DNA of 64,000 nucleotides, from the NCBI GenBank assembly GCA_017165825.1, contig CM029370.1:26708459-26772458 (forward strand), written 5' to 3'. The translations under genes and the position numbers were made by a program. How positions within the stretch are numbered: the first letter of the stretch is position 1; each line of letters begins with the position of its first letter. This document shows, one piece after another, positions 45,569 to 58,285 of the stretch. The notes beneath the pieces are model-generated. The model saw only the letters and a program-made list of their open reading frames with translations, searched no databases and had not been told where the DNA came from. Source of the DNA: Hepsetus odoe. Lineage: Eukaryota > Chordata > Actinopteri > Characiformes > Hepsetidae.

Positions 45569-47289
45569 CTGAACCCGATGTTTGGATGGAAATTTAAAAC
45601 TGTCGTGAATTTTAAAAGCAGAAACAAAATCTTTGTTATCCCTTACTACCTTTGAAGGAAGATTTTAATCTAGTCCTAAAAGTCCTTCATATGGGGAGAA
45701 ATTACTGCACAACACAGCAACTTAACTATTGGGTTAAGAAGAGCAGTGTGTGAAGTGAATGAAAGTCCAGTGATTGCACACACACTGAGAACAGTAAGTA
45801 GTGGAATTATCCTCTGAACTTTACCTTTTCTGTAGTGAACACAGCACTCATGCACAGCATGAGCAGTGGGCTGCACACCTACACCTGAGGGGCAGTTGTA
45901 GGGTTAAGTATGTTGCCCAAGGCACTTCAGCTGTGGTTGTGGAAAGAAAAAAACATGACAACAGCCATGTTTTTGCCATTTTCCTCACAATAAACAGTGG
46001 TTTTCATGCTCAAATTGATCTTGTGTGCATTCGGAGGTTTTTAAGGTAGGCATTCTAGTCCCCTTAGGCTTGACTGTGGATAGAGTGTCCCTTAAGGCAA
46101 TATTTGAAATTCAGGTTGCACTTGCATTGCACTGAACTGCATCATAACATAGTTTGTGCCTTACATGAAGTATGTTTCTGATCTGTGTGGTCTGGCTCGT
46201 TAAGTGTGGTCAAACATTATCAGCTGTCAAGAAAAAAAATTAAGCCTAAAGTTAGCTGGTTAGGCAATAAATCCTGCCCCATGAGACAGATACAGCTTTT
46301 AATCTTCCAGGTCCACAGACAAGTGTACATCGTGTATTGCTATAGGAGTTGATTTGTTGAGTTTGTTATGACAAATGCAATATTAATCTAGAACCTTGGT
46401 CTGTCATAACAAGCACATACAGTGTGCTATTTACTTGAAGTGCTTGCAGGTGCTGTATTTGTGGGCTATGCATGGATCTGCTCACTCCTAGTCAGGCCTC
46501 AGGAGGGGATTAGTTGATGTATAAATACGTTGTAGTGGAGAGTAAACACACATTGCTTATGCTAGCAATAACCATTAGCTCCCCTGTCTCCTTAACCTGC
46601 GCTTCCACATAATATCTCTCATCTAGCATCATCGTTCCCGCTTATCCCCCATGGCTGCCATCTTTAAAACGGGGCTGTCTGTTGCAGTATTTGTCAGGAT
46701 AACATCTTTCACTGAAACGGTTATGCCCCATGAAAGAAAATATCTCTGATGTGTTATGAAACAGCCATTACTGTGCAAAGGCCTCGAAGAGTTCACTGAA
46801 GCAATTACCCCAGATTCACCAAAGGTCTATTCCAAACATCAGCTGACCCCCCCGACCTCTGCTGCACCCCTGTTCACTCTCTGCACATCCAATCAAACAC
46901 AGACACCACACGGACCATTTTGCCTCTATCACAAACAGGCGCACACTAATGAAATTCTGCCGTGCAACTTAGCATCGCTCTGTGCTAGGGCTTAATCTGT
47001 GACCTCGCTACAATTGGGTTAGATTACAGTTAGTAAGGAAATTCAATGCATCATGAAATCTCAAATTTCATTTTAATCAACCTGCCTGCCTTTTTTAAAG
47101 CAGTTGTAAAATACTCTATAGCAGCACACATAAGACCACTTCAAAGCAGTTGAATTGTGTGTTATCCTAAAAATAACTGTGGTGTAAAAGTACTTATACT
47201 GTTCATATGACAGCATTATATTATTTACAGAAGCGCTATAATTATTGAAATCATTGAAAAGAAATTATTGTTGTAGAAGAGATCATTTT
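45569..47289. other. Unique intronic sequence
   Basis: No exon or full repeat recognised. 45870-45935 has weak similarity to a fish SINE body (GTTGCCCAAGGCACTTCAGC). Confidence 0.4.
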
Positions 47290-48720
47290 TTATCGAGAAT
47301 TCTTCTTTCGGGTCTTACGGTCCTGTGCATCTTCCTGACTCACTGTGACTCACTGTCACTTGCATGTCCTCTCTCACCACATCCATAAACCTCCTCCCTG
47401 GTCTTCCTCTTATCCTCTTCTCTCCCGTCTCTCCTCTGGACGTATCCAAATCAATGCCATCTTGCTTCTCTAACTTTGTCAGAATGTCCAACCTGAGCTG
47501 TCCCTCTAATATACTAATTTCTAATCCTTTCCATCTTTGTCACATCCAACGAAAGTCTCAACATTTTTATCTCCACCACCTCCAGGTCTTTAACCTGTAA
47601 AAAATAGCAGGTCTCACTACCGTCCTGTAAACTTTTCCTTTCACACTCAGCTCACTCTGCACACTTTTCTTCAGCTGTCTTCCACACTCCACATTAAAAT
47701 GTGCTGTTGATCCCAAGTATTTAAATTCCTTTACTTCTACTCCCTGCATCATAACCACTCCGCTGTCCTCCTTTGAATCACACTCATGTATTCTGTCTTT
47801 GTCCTGCTCACTTTTATTCCTCTCCTGTCTAGAGCATATCTCCACCTCTCAAGGCTTACTAAAGATCACAATATCATCAGCAAACATTATATTCCATGGG
47901 AACTCCTGTCTAACCCTGTCTTTTACCATTGAGGCAGTGATGGCCTAGTTCCTGGGAAGTTGTCCCCAAGATTGGAAGGTGATGGTTGCAGTACCCATAA
48001 CCAACTCCTTCTGAGGTGCCCTTGAGCAAGTTACTGTCCCCATCACTGCTCCCTGGGCACTTAAAACCACTGCCCCCTGCTGCACAATGTGTGTATGGGT
48101 AAAAAGCAGAGGGTGAATTTCTTTGTGGCTCACACGTTGTGTGCTGTGTGCTGCTAAAATAAAAACTTTCACTTTCATTGCTAATAAGAATGGGCTCAGT
48201 GCTCATTCCTGATGTAATCCATCTTCTAATTTAAACGCATTCATCACTCCTACTGCAGCCCTCGCCACTGTCACACTGCCCTCATACATATCCTGTACCA
48301 CTCTAATATACTTCTCTGCCACACCTGACTTCAAGACTACAAAATCACAACTCTTCTCTAGGCAACCTTTCATATGCTTTCTCAAAGTCCACAAATGCAC
48401 TATGCAACTCCTTCTGACCTTCTCTGTACTTCTCCATTAACAGCCTCAGAGCAAGCATTGCATCTGTATTGCTCTTCTCAGCATAAAACCATGCTGCTTC
48501 TCACTAATCATCACCTCTTCCACTAAGTTCATCACCCTTATTTTTGAAAACTGGTACCAGTTCACTTTGTGTAGTCAGAAACTGCCCACTGCCATCTCTC
48601 CTCAACACCTCCATGCTTCTAGAGCTATATCATCAGGATCAATAGCCCTTCCATTCTTCATCCTCTTAATTGTTGTCCTTACTTCAATATAACTCATCTG
48701 GAAGCCTTTCATTAATAATA
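47290..48720 (-). pseudogene. LINE reverse transcriptase pseudogene, interrupted by SINE-A
   Basis: On the minus strand, from about 48700, one reads VAEKYIRVVQDMYEGSVTVA and GLHQ (palm region). After the SINE follows MFADDIVIFS at about 47890-47865, the catalytic FADD box, then VEVKEFKYLGS, KGKVYRTVVRPAIFY, and the C-terminal RPK..-type end near 47370. These are the motifs of a teleost non-LTR retrotransposon (RTE/Rex-like; clade not certain). Stops and frameshifts are present and the 5' endonuclease part is missing, as in most LINE copies. Confidence 0.85.
47931..48179 (+). repeat. SINE-A copy nested in the LINE
   Basis: GAGGCAGTGATGGCCTAGT head, GAGCAAGTTACTGTCCCCAT, tail AACTTTCACTTTCATT. 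It splits the reverse transcriptase between the GLHQ and FADD motifs, so it arrived later than the LINE. Confidence 0.88.
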
Positions 48721-50177
48721 CAGATGAATCTCATACCATTTTTGGAAATATCCAGACGCTTATGTTTGGGTCCCATTGCTATTTATTATTCAGATTGTTG
48801 CATGTTTTTCTCCTAGATGTTAGACTAACATTAAGAAGGAGGCAATTTGGTTACAATATGATGTTCTCACAGTCTACTTATATTTTGCCTCTATTTGTTA
48901 AGCTGAGGGTTGGGGACATTGTATGAGGTACATATTTAAAGTAGAATTACTGAGCCATGTCATGTGTTTACATTTATGTTACAAAATCTTTATACACTAC
49001 TGGGTTTTGTTTTGTTTTTTTTATTAAAAAAGACTATATAATGAATTTAACCATGAAACAATGCCATAAGAATGCACTTTTAGCTTATAGTTAGAATTAG
49101 GCGAAATCATTAAAATAACTGAAATATATTTTCCTATATTTTTTGCTGGTCCATAATTCCATGCACTTACAAAGCTTTCTTGTGTCTTTCTTTATTTGTA
49201 TCACACATTTTAAACCATTTAACAATTATTATATCATTCATGTTAATACATAATTAGGTGAATATTTAGAGAGAGTGGTAACATTAGTAGTAATCTCTTA
49301 CTAACCTAGTGCTATTGATGCATGTAAGACATTCCAGAGCTGTTGCAGTTGATTCAACACCTTCAGGCTGATGCGTTTTGACACTTTTACAGCGTGCATC
49401 TCACTTTCCTCCCACACTGACCTCCTGACTCTTCCACAGCCTGCGTGAGGCTCATCAGAGCAGCGTGCCATAATGAGTATGTGTATCCTCCACTCTGCGT
49501 GGAGGTCAAAACTCACATCTGCTCTGTCCTCCCCTGGGTGGACGGATATTAACTGGGCTGTCGTTCTGTTTTTGGGGAAGGGGAAGTAAGCCCACCCCAC
49601 GCTGCTAATCTCTACACTTCAGCACAGGCCTGTATGCAAAGCGGCTGTTCAAACTGTATTTTTGGCGAGATCAATGGAGACTGTCTGAATGGATTACAGT
49701 GAACAAAGGACAATTATGCTCTTAGATGGAAGAGTTGGCTTTTACAGCGGAAGATCAATCCAGACACGGTGGAGCTGAGAGCTAAAGGCCACATAATGAA
49801 TTATTATTAAGTCAAGTAAAAGAGCGTCTCCGCACAAGCCAATACAAATTAGCTGAGAACATTAGAGCCGAATTAAGCTGAAATGCTTAAGTGCACATGC
49901 AGAAGAGGACAATATTGCTCTCTTTCAGTGATACTAATCCAATAATGCAGAATGTCTGTGGTGTGCATCTGTGTGTGAGCACTTACGTGCACATTTGGCT
50001 TTGGTAATGCCACAAACATTATAAAGGTGGAGGCCGTTCACTGGTTGAGAAACAAATGGGACACCTCATAATGTGCAACATGGTGCCTCCTTGAGAAAGT
50101 CCTGTCTTTCTGTGAAAAAACCCAAAGGGCTGGCTTTCAACCACACATGGGAAAAGCACAGCCTTGTTGAAGAGATA
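48721..50177. other. Unique intronic sequence; candidate conserved block 49320-49920
   Basis: AT-rich to about 49280, then a GC-richer unique block. Around 49780-49890 the sequence (CATAATGAATTATTATTAAG, GCCAATACAAATTAGCTG) has many homeodomain-type TAAT cores. This is suggestive only. Confidence 0.3.
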
Positions 50178-50282
50178 TGAAGTGAAAGTGACTAGTTGGC
50201 ATTGTGAAACACAGCACGGCGGAACGCTTCCTCTGCATTTCACCCATAAACACACATGCAGCAAGTGGCAGCTGTTTAAAGC
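50178..50282 (-). repeat. SINE-A tail-half fragment
   Basis: Reversed GAAGTGAAAGTGACTAGTTG to TGCAGCAAGTGGCAGCTG; the head half is missing. Confidence 0.7.
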
Positions 50283-50831
50283 AATTATCAGCCTGGATTT
50301 TGTTGGTCCTGCAGAATGTAAACAACGTAAGCAAACTTAAAGGGGACTCGTTTGGATCTCTGAAATAATTATTTCTTTTCTGTACTATGAATTATTATGA
50401 ATAATGGAGTTCAAATTCTATAACAGATCTGATTGGAGTACATAAAATGGGGGCCATAAAATAACTGTTTAATCTAAAGCCTTTTTTTTTTTTTTGGTGA
50501 ACATTACATTTTGCAATATTTAGATTCTATACTTTAAACTACACATATGGCTGTGGAAGTTTTAAATCACATGCATTACTTTGGATAGGGTGTTTTACTT
50601 CACATCAGCATTACTGTAATTTATATGGTTTTAATATGTTAGTGCTGCTGTCTCTTCACAAGTCCACTCTTCCTGCCAGCAGCCTGTTGACCCACTAATC
50701 ACAGAGACTGAGGCTGTGTGTACAGCACGTTTTAAGGCTCTTTTACGATGAAGCAAAGCGTGTTGAGGCCTGGGGCTGTTTGTTGTAAATATACATGAAT
50801 TAAATGAGCCACAGAGTAAACCAAAAACAAT

Positions 50832-51033
50832 GGGGGAGAGGTGGCCTATAGGCCATGGACGAGGCCCCATGATTGGTAGGACTTGGGCTTGAATCCCAGA
50901 CCAGTAGGTTGCCCTGAGGTACCCTTGAGCAAGGTACCATCCCCATCTTTGCTCTCTGTGCACCTGACATGGTTGCCCTCTGCTACACTGTGTGTAAGTC
51001 TTCACAATGACAAATTGTCACTTTCACTTTCAC
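50832..51033 (+). repeat. SINE-A copy
   Basis: GAGAGGTGGCCTATAGGCC head, CTTGAATCCCAGACCAGTAG, GAGCAAGGTACCATCCCCAT and tail TTGTCACTTTCACTTTCAC. The middle is shortened. Confidence 0.85.
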
Positions 51034-51487
51034 ATTAGTGTGACCACCTCTGGAGGTGGTCTGAGTATGTTTTTTTCTGTCCACTTAGAGGAGTTTGTTT
51101 GGGGCTTGACTGGGGGACCTAGTCTTTTCATTTGCAAGACAAGTCTCCCCAGATTATTTGACTGTAAAAGGTCAGACTGTAATTATCCTTCAGCCGCCAT
51201 GACATCCTCTCAAGTAACTAGGCAGTTAAATTCAGGGCCAGCAATTATGTATCATCATTTTTTTTCTATGTTCTTGCCTTTCTTGATGTTAAATAAAAAA
51301 TGATAGAAGCACATGCTGGAATCTGTGGATAGAGAATGCAGATTGAATGGAAATGTAATTCTTTACATTACAGTCAATGTCAAGGATCATATAATTGCAA
51401 AAAAAACAGCCATTTTTCTTGACTAAGGGTTAGGCCTGGTCAAATCTATTCTGAAATAAAGAGGAAAGCCCTGTAGCCTGAGTTAAT
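51034..51487. other. Unique intronic sequence
   Basis: Nothing recognised. Confidence 0.4.
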
Positions 51488-52144
51488 ATGAAAGTAGTAA
51501 GTGGCCAGTGCCACTGCTGTTTATCCCTCAGTGGGCCGAGCCGAGTGGAAGATGCTTCGGCTTGTCCCACTGTCACTCCCTGTGTATATAACATGTCCAA
51601 CGAGGGGTCTTATTCAGCCAAACTGAAAGTGTTTCCCTTTGAGCTTCTTACAGCCCTTTGTGTCGAGTCGATGAAGACATGTGATGCAAGACGTCTCTTT
51701 TTTCTCCTCTCCACTCAGGCTTTGGTGAGTTTGCGGCAGGAGATGTGTGTTTTCACATTTATCTCATTCAGGCTCCCAAACTTAACGTGTGTGTTAGATA
51801 AAGGATGGACAGACCCGAGCAGATCTGTGTGTTATCAGCGAGGGCAACAGAAAAGCTCCCTTTTGTGTGTGCCGAGTGTCGTTACCACCATGTCACAGAG
51901 AAGCCTATTTTCCCCTATGGCTAAGTGCCTGCTCAATTGTGAAAGTGGAAAATTGGGTCTGATGTGGTGTTTGGAAATCAAAGTAGTCACGATGAAAGTG
52001 AGGCTTTACTCGTTTTGTGCTCAGCGTCACTGTGGGAATTCTGTCGTTTGTCAGCAAAAGTGCTCACGGTGCATCACATTGATTTATGGATTGCGGCGCT
52101 TTAGAAATACATGGGCAGCTTTAGACAGTGTTAAAGAGCACTAA
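51488..52144 (+). other. 218-codon open frame of unknown status
   Basis: The open frame runs from ATG 51488 to a stop at 52142. It is not low-complexity and is Cys-rich, but shows no domain, signal peptide or splice pattern that I recognise. It is the longest open frame outside repeats and the LTR element. By rough stop-codon frequency one such frame in 64 kb is not very unlikely, so it is probably chance; a lineage-specific exon or lncRNA ORF cannot be excluded. Confidence 0.15.
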
Positions 52145-52699
52145 AGATCAACATCAGGAGGTTCTGGAGGAGAAGGTTTTGAAAGAGCGTTTTTCTTCAG
52201 TTCACTCCTAGCACCACTGTTCCTGCTAAAAATGTGCAGTTCAAAAGAGGCTCTCCTCCAGCAGAGCGGCCAAATTGGAAAATCTGCCACACTAATTCAC
52301 ATATATGCTCAACCCAACTTTTCAATTTAGTCTTCCGCCTCAGAGATTTCTCCCTTCCACTGGCAGTGTAGACCCAGCCTGGATGTTTCAGAAAAGGAAA
52401 GAGATGCTATTTTTAAACCTGCTTTATTTGAACTTTTTTAATCAAGAATGGGACCAAATGGGCTGAAATAACGTTGACGCGGGTGTAGTTTTGCAGCCGT
52501 CTTCATACAGCACACACACATCCTGTCCTCTCTGTTTTGGTTGTTTATTTTCAGGATGAACTTGTACATTATTCCATGAATTGAATAAAGTCCGTGTGGT
52601 TTTTTTTTTTTTCATTTTTCATTATTGAATCATGCTGATGTGTGTCAAAAATTTAAAGAGCTACATTTGTGATTGTCATTATTAGATTATGAAACCAGA
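52145..52699. other. Unique intronic sequence
   Basis: Contains a T run near 52600-52612. Nothing else recognised. Confidence 0.4.
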
Positions 52700-52830
52700 C
52701 GGTATGGTGGTGCAGTGGGTAGCGATGTTGCATCACAGCGGGACGGTCCTGGGTTTGATCCCTGCTCAGGTGTCCTGTGGTGTTTGCAAGTGCTCTCTGT
52801 GTTCTGCTTCAGCAGCTTCAGTGGCAATTG
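52700..52830 (+). repeat. DANA/mermaid-like SINE fragment
   Basis: GGTATGGTGGTGCAGTGGGTAG head and CCTGGGTTTGATCCCTGCTC B box, then a short decayed body. Confidence 0.65.
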
Positions 52831-55144
52831 ACACCAACTCGGTTGGAATAAATCTTCAGAAATAACGATATATGTTTATTGAATTTTTCTGATTTAGCCA
52901 ATATGTTTATGTGATATGTCATATTGGCTTATGTAGATGTGCCTTAAATATGCTTTGATTAATTTGCCTATATGTGTTAAGATAAAGAAGGCAGAATGAT
53001 GGAGGACAGTGAGGGCAGCAGTCAATTTTCCTCATTTATTATTGGTTCCCAATCAGAACTGGGAGGTGAGGTGCAAATCTTCTCTGAACTTCACTTATAT
53101 AAATGACACCAGGAGCTTAATAATGAAGTCAGTCAGTGATGGTGGCCATTAACGGTGATTAAAAAGGTAAAAAGGTTCATTTGGTAAGCTGAAAGAGAAA
53201 TGCCAGTGTGGGACTTGCATAGCTGCTTAGCTCTGAGCTATGGAGTGGCCTTGTTCCCTCTAATGTACTGCGTCTAATTCAGATGAAGAGCTGGCTGGAG
53301 GTGGCCCAGGGAGCTCGGCTCCACACTGAAATTGGTTTCTGCTGCAAGGCTGGCAGGCAAGCGCAGGTTTATTTCAATTAGGCCAGGGAATAGCTTTTCA
53401 GGAGCACTACACTGGAGTGATTTGTAATGTTTTAACGATAATGTCATCGTATGTGTTACTGAATAGTAATGCACTGTTTCCTTATGGTTTTCTTAACCAG
53501 CAGGATTCTTATCAGAGCAATGTGTTAAACTGTAGTGAACTGTCCGGTTACAGAGATAATGACAATTAGGTGACAACATAGTGTAATAAAGCATAGATAG
53601 TCAGTTTAATCTGTTTTTAAAAGTATCAGTACTGATATAACTGGGTAAGAATGGGAGGTGTGATATAATATCACTTGAAACAGCAAGGCCAATTTATTTG
53701 ATTCTGCTCTGCACTGAAGATGTCTGGATTTTAGACCAAAAGATGAATTTGACATGAGAGATCAGGTATTCAGCTTTTATTTCCTGATTTACATCTAGAT
53801 ATGATAGATTACAAGGACATACATACACCGCCGCCCCCAATGGTGCAGCTTGGAGATTGGTGCTAGAGTGAGTGGACGAGTATGGTAATGGACCAATTTT
53901 GTAATATAATTGGCTGATATTTATTATTTTGATTATGCTATATTATGTGTACCACGGTAACCCCCAAACAGTGATGTGTTTAAACGTTAAAATAAATGCC
54001 ATTTATAAAATCAATCGTTTTTAGAATTATTTCTCATTTTTCTAAACTCTAAAAAACACAAAATTGAATTTAACTTTGTTAGAGTGTAAGCATAACTTAA
54101 CAATTTCTTCCGGGTGGATAATCCTAAACCTTGGCATCGTTAATAACACAAAGGAATCAGTTCAGGTTTAAATTAATGGGACCAATTTTGTAAAATAAAA
54201 TAATTAACTTCTGGAAATTCTAGGTTATCTTTAAAATGATTGGCTCACCATTAAAAAATATTAATAATAAAGGCAGTTCAAATAATGTTCTGTGTAATTG
54301 ATTATGGAGCAAACTTTACTTAATGTTGCCTCTGAAGTCTTTACAAGATTAAATCCAATCCAACTGTCCAAATTTTTTATGACATGCTTGTGTAAAAGTG
54401 TCAGACCCCTTACCATGTACCATAAGTACTTGTGGTGAGTGCAGGTCAAAGTAAAAACGATGCGTTGCTTGCCCTGAGCGAGTGTTTATACTCAGGAGCT
54501 TGTGAAATATGTGGACATGTCAGGGAATGGCTACAGGAATGCGGCGGTGGAGTCTAAAAAAGCTCTGAGCAGGCGGTCCACCTGGAGAGAGGACCAGCAT
54601 GACTGTTAAGGATGTCAAGGACATGGTGAATCAGTGACAGAGCACAGCTATATTAGATATATTGGACATACGCTGGAGTGATTCTGCGTGAACACTTGCA
54701 AGCTGACATTCGATAAGCAGCCCAAGAACACTGGAGAAAGTTCAGTTAGGCCATAATGTCTGTTTATACTCTACAATATTATGTGTAATCTTAGCCTGCC
54801 TGTACGACTGACACACGCACTGTTACCTAGCTAGTCAACAGAGGTCAGAAACCCGTCAGGTCAGAGCTAAATGACATTAATAATTAAGATCATAATTTGG
54901 ATTTTCCATATCACCAGAGCTGCAATTTTAATGAGATACTACATTTTCCGATATCAAGTTCTAATTGGAGAAGTTTAATAATAAAATCTAATCAAGCAGA
55001 GTTTGGCAACTGATAGTCTGGCACAAAACATTAAGTACTTAAGCCTCAAGTCTTTAAAAAAGGGGGAAAAAAGAGTCTGGTTGGAAGAATAACTTAAGAA
55101 TAACTTTTTCTGATAATGACAATATTTAGGTATAAGGGGGTATA
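52831..55144. other. Unique AT-rich intronic sequence
   Basis: No exon or recognised repeat. Confidence 0.4.
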
Positions 55145-55388
55145 AAGTGAAAGTGACAACCCTTGTCATTGCGAGGTCAGAGCACTGCACACCATGAACC
55201 ACAACGAAATTGGACCTCTGCATTTAACCCATGCACACTCAACACCGTGCAGCAATTGAAAGTGCCCAGGGAGCAGTGATAGGGACAGTACCTTGCTCAA
55301 GGGTACCTCAGGGCAATCCACTGGGGAGGGAATCGAACCCACAATCTTCCGATGCAGGGCCAACTCCCTAACCACTAGGCCACGCCTG

Positions 55389-55391
<3 letters not shown>
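55145..55391 (-). repeat. SINE-A copy, full length and well preserved
   Basis: Reversed: GTGAAAGTGACAACCCTTGT to CACTAGGCCACGCCTGGCC, with a good B-box complement GGGAATCGAACCCACAATC. Confidence 0.9.

Positions 55392-55424
<33 letters not shown>
55392..55424. repeat. Poly(T), 33 bases
   Basis: A pure T run that abuts the head (5') side of the reversed SINE-A, so it is not that SINE's own tail. Confidence 0.95.
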
Positions 55425-55428
<4 letters not shown>

Positions 55429-55496
55429 TATAAGGGGTAGGGTGAGGGATAACGAAAAAGCGGGGCCAGGGATAATGAAAACAACACAATAGCATA

Positions 55497-55740
55497 TGGG
55501 ACAGCGGTGGCCTAGTGTTTAGGGAGTAGGCCCCAGAATTGGAATGTTGTGGGTTTCTATCCCAGACCAGCAGCCTGCCTTGAAAACCCTTGAGCAAGGT
55601 ACTGTCCCCATCACTGCACCCTGGGCGCTTTTTAAGTAGCTGCCCCCTGATGTATTTGTGTGTATGGGTTAAATGCAGAGAATGCATTTCGTGGCGTCAC
55701 TGTGTTCTGTGCTGTGTTTAACAATGACAGTCACTTACAC
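55497..55740 (+). repeat. SINE-A copy, full length
   Basis: GGGACAGCGGTGGCCTAGTG head, GAGCAAGGTACTGTCCCCAT, tail ACAATGACAGTCACTTACAC. Confidence 0.88.
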
Positions 55741-56095
55741 GTCCACTTAAGTTGGGCAGTGAAATTCAACGTGGGTTTCCTAGGTGGATTACTTTCCCTT
55801 CTGAAACAAATAAAGCTTTCAGTTCTTTAACTGCAAATTCATTTAATTTTTTAGGAAAGAGATGAAATTGCATTGTAGTTCTGTGTAGTCTGACACACTT
55901 GCAAAATAAAAAATGTGGGTATGGCTTTGCTCGTGGGGATGGCTGTCTGAGGTGTTCTCCACATAAAAGTATTAAATGAAAAAATAAATACATAACAATA
56001 ATGAGGATCCGGCATCCTGCAGACAGTACAGAATGAGCTACTGACTAATATAAAAAAAAAACCAACATTTTATTCAAAGATGAATCCAAACCCTG

Positions 56096-56293
56096 GGCCC
56101 CAGGGTTCAATTAAAACCTGCAGTTTGCCCTGAGGTACTCTCAAGCATGGTACTGTCCCCATCACTGTTCCCCGGGATATGGATATGGCTGCCCACTCTT
56201 GCACGGTGTGCCCGTCAAAAGGCAGATGCATTTTGTGGTGGTTCACTGTGCTGTGCTCGCAATGACAGATGGTCACACTTTCACTTTCACTTT
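56096..56293 (+). repeat. SINE-A copy, head lost
   Basis: TTTGCCCTGAGGTACTCTCA, TGGTACTGTCCCCATCACTG and tail CACTTTCACTTTCACTTT. Confidence 0.8.
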
Positions 56294-56439
56294 ATGGTGA
56301 AGATGAAACTTGAGCAAATCTGAATACATCTGCATTCCAGGTTCTTGGAAACGTTTTCTGTTCCTCTTAGTAGATTACAGAACCCTAGATTACTGTATGT
56401 CTACCAGCACTTCTTTCAGATCAAGGGTTTGGGGTTTGA

Positions 56440-57030
56440 GGTCATGATTATGCTTAAGGTTTAAGGTTAAGATTATGATGATGGTTAAGGTTATGGATAG
56501 TTGTGGTCTAGTGGTAGGATACTTGCCTATGGGCTTATGGATCAAGAAGTCGCAGGTTTGAATCCCGCCTCTAGCACTACCACCATTGGGTTCCTGAGCC
56601 ATTGACATTGGGTTTCATTGGGTCCCTTAACCCTGAGTTGCTCCAGGGGGACTGTCCCTGTTATTAGGACATGGAAGTTGCTCTGGATAAGAGCATCTGC
56701 TAAATGCCAAAAATTTTAAGGATTTAGGAAAGATTGTAGGAAAGATTATGATTATGGTTAAGGTTTAGATTATGATTATGGTTAAGGTTAAGATTATGAT
56801 TATGGTTAAGATTATGGTTATGGTTAAGATTATGATTATGGTTAAGATAATGGTTAAGATTATGGTTAAGGTTTAGATTATGATTATGGTTATGGTTCAG
56901 ATTATGATTATGGTTAAGATAATGGTTAAGATTATGGTTAAGATTATGATTATGGTTAAGATAATGGTTAAGATTATGATTATGGTTAAGATTATGGTTA
57001 AGGTTAAGATTATGATCATGGTTAAGATTA
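56440..57030. repeat. Minisatellite (TTATGGTTAAGATTATGAT family), split by SINE-B
   Basis: Irregular higher-order repeats of GATTATG, ATGGTTAAG and similar units of about 12-24 bases cover 56440-56495 and 56720-57030. A SINE-B sits between them. The two-strand open frames of Asn/His/Leu or Met/Ile/Val repeats are artefacts. Confidence 0.92.
56496..56705 (+). repeat. SINE-B copy inside the minisatellite
   Basis: GTTGTGGTCTAGTGGTAGG head, CAGGTTTGAATCCCGCC B box, tail CTCTGGATAAGAGCATCTGC. Confidence 0.9.
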
Positions 57031-57161
57031 TACACACATGTGCAGGGGGGGAACAGTGTTGGAACGCTACCATGCTCAGGGCAACTTAATGTTCTGGGAA
57101 TCAAACATACAACCTTCAGTTCCTGGGGCCTTGTCCCTAAACACTAGGCCACCACTGACCC
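57031..57161 (-). repeat. SINE-A head-half fragment
   Basis: Reversed: GCTACCATGCTCAGGGCAAC, GGGAATCAAACATACAACC, CACTAGGCCACCACTGACCC. It begins where the minisatellite ends. Confidence 0.75.
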
Positions 57162-57783
57162 ATCATTTATCCTAACTTAATTGTAATAAACCAAAAGATT
57201 TATTGTTCAAAATGTATGAATTCATATCACTTTGTTTACTCGCAGGTGTTAAATTTATTAGTCTGTTTACTTCCACTTTTATTTAGAAACAGTAAAATGC
57301 ATGCAGAGTGAGGGGAGGGCAGAAGGGGGGGTTGGAAATTTACTGACTCGTAACCTGTGATATATATCATTGCAGAAGACTAAAAAGAACAGTTTATGAG
57401 ACTCCTTTCTAGGAACAGAAGGAAAGGTGTGAATGTGTGCGATGTGTTTAGAGTCAAATGGTTTCATTTTGCTGTTGTTTAGCAGAAAATAATGTCAAAA
57501 CCTCTCGAACACCTTCGTCTAAATATTTCTGTAAACACTTTCATTCACTGCTCAATAGTTATTCTTGCTAAATGTCAGTGCGAGGGGGCATTTTGAGCTG
57601 CTGCTGATGTTAATTATACAGCAGGGGGAGATTGGTGGGCTGCTTGTGTTGATGGCTGAGCTGAGCTAAAGGTCTGGCAAGTCTGACTCACAATGCCATC
57701 ACCTTTGCTTTGTTATTAGCATAAAATCCATACCGCTCTGCCCTATAATGGCAATGTCCCTCATATGAAATCAGCAGCTGACC

Positions 57784-57826
<43 letters not shown>

Positions 57827-58197
57827 TGCTATAGCTGCTGTTATGTGTCATGGGAGACATATAGGCTTATCTGTATATGCTGCACCAGTAGAGATGTTTT
57901 AAATTCAGCTGGGCTTCTTGATGCACAAGTTCCTTTCAGTAGACTGAATTGCGGGGTGTTTTGAAGATAAACATATTAAAGATTTAAGCCAGTAATCTAG
58001 ACTATGGACAGTAAAGAATGGGCTGGCTTAAGTGTGTGATGCAACTTTAAGATACTTGCGTTGAGATCAATCATTGCTCGCAGACTTAACCTCAATTATT
58101 TAGCATCTCCTTAGAAACCGCACATGCATTATTCACACGCATGGATTCTAATTTTAGATTTCCGTTTGGGGACGGCAATGAAGAGAGAACGGGTATG
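57162..58197. other. Unique intronic sequence with a (CA)n run
   Basis: A (CA)n tract lies at 57787-57826. No exon or other repeat recognised. Confidence 0.45.
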
Positions 58198-58198
58198 G

Positions 58199-58263
<65 letters not shown>

Positions 58264-58285
58264 CGTGCGTGTGTGTGTGTGTATG
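58198..58285. repeat. (GT)n microsatellite
   Basis: About 60 bases of pure GT, then GTGC/GT variants to 58285. Confidence 0.97.

Noticed and set aside
56724..57104. 126-codon frame of Asn/His/Leu repeats
   Set aside because: It is a translation of the minisatellite; the opposite strand is equally open.
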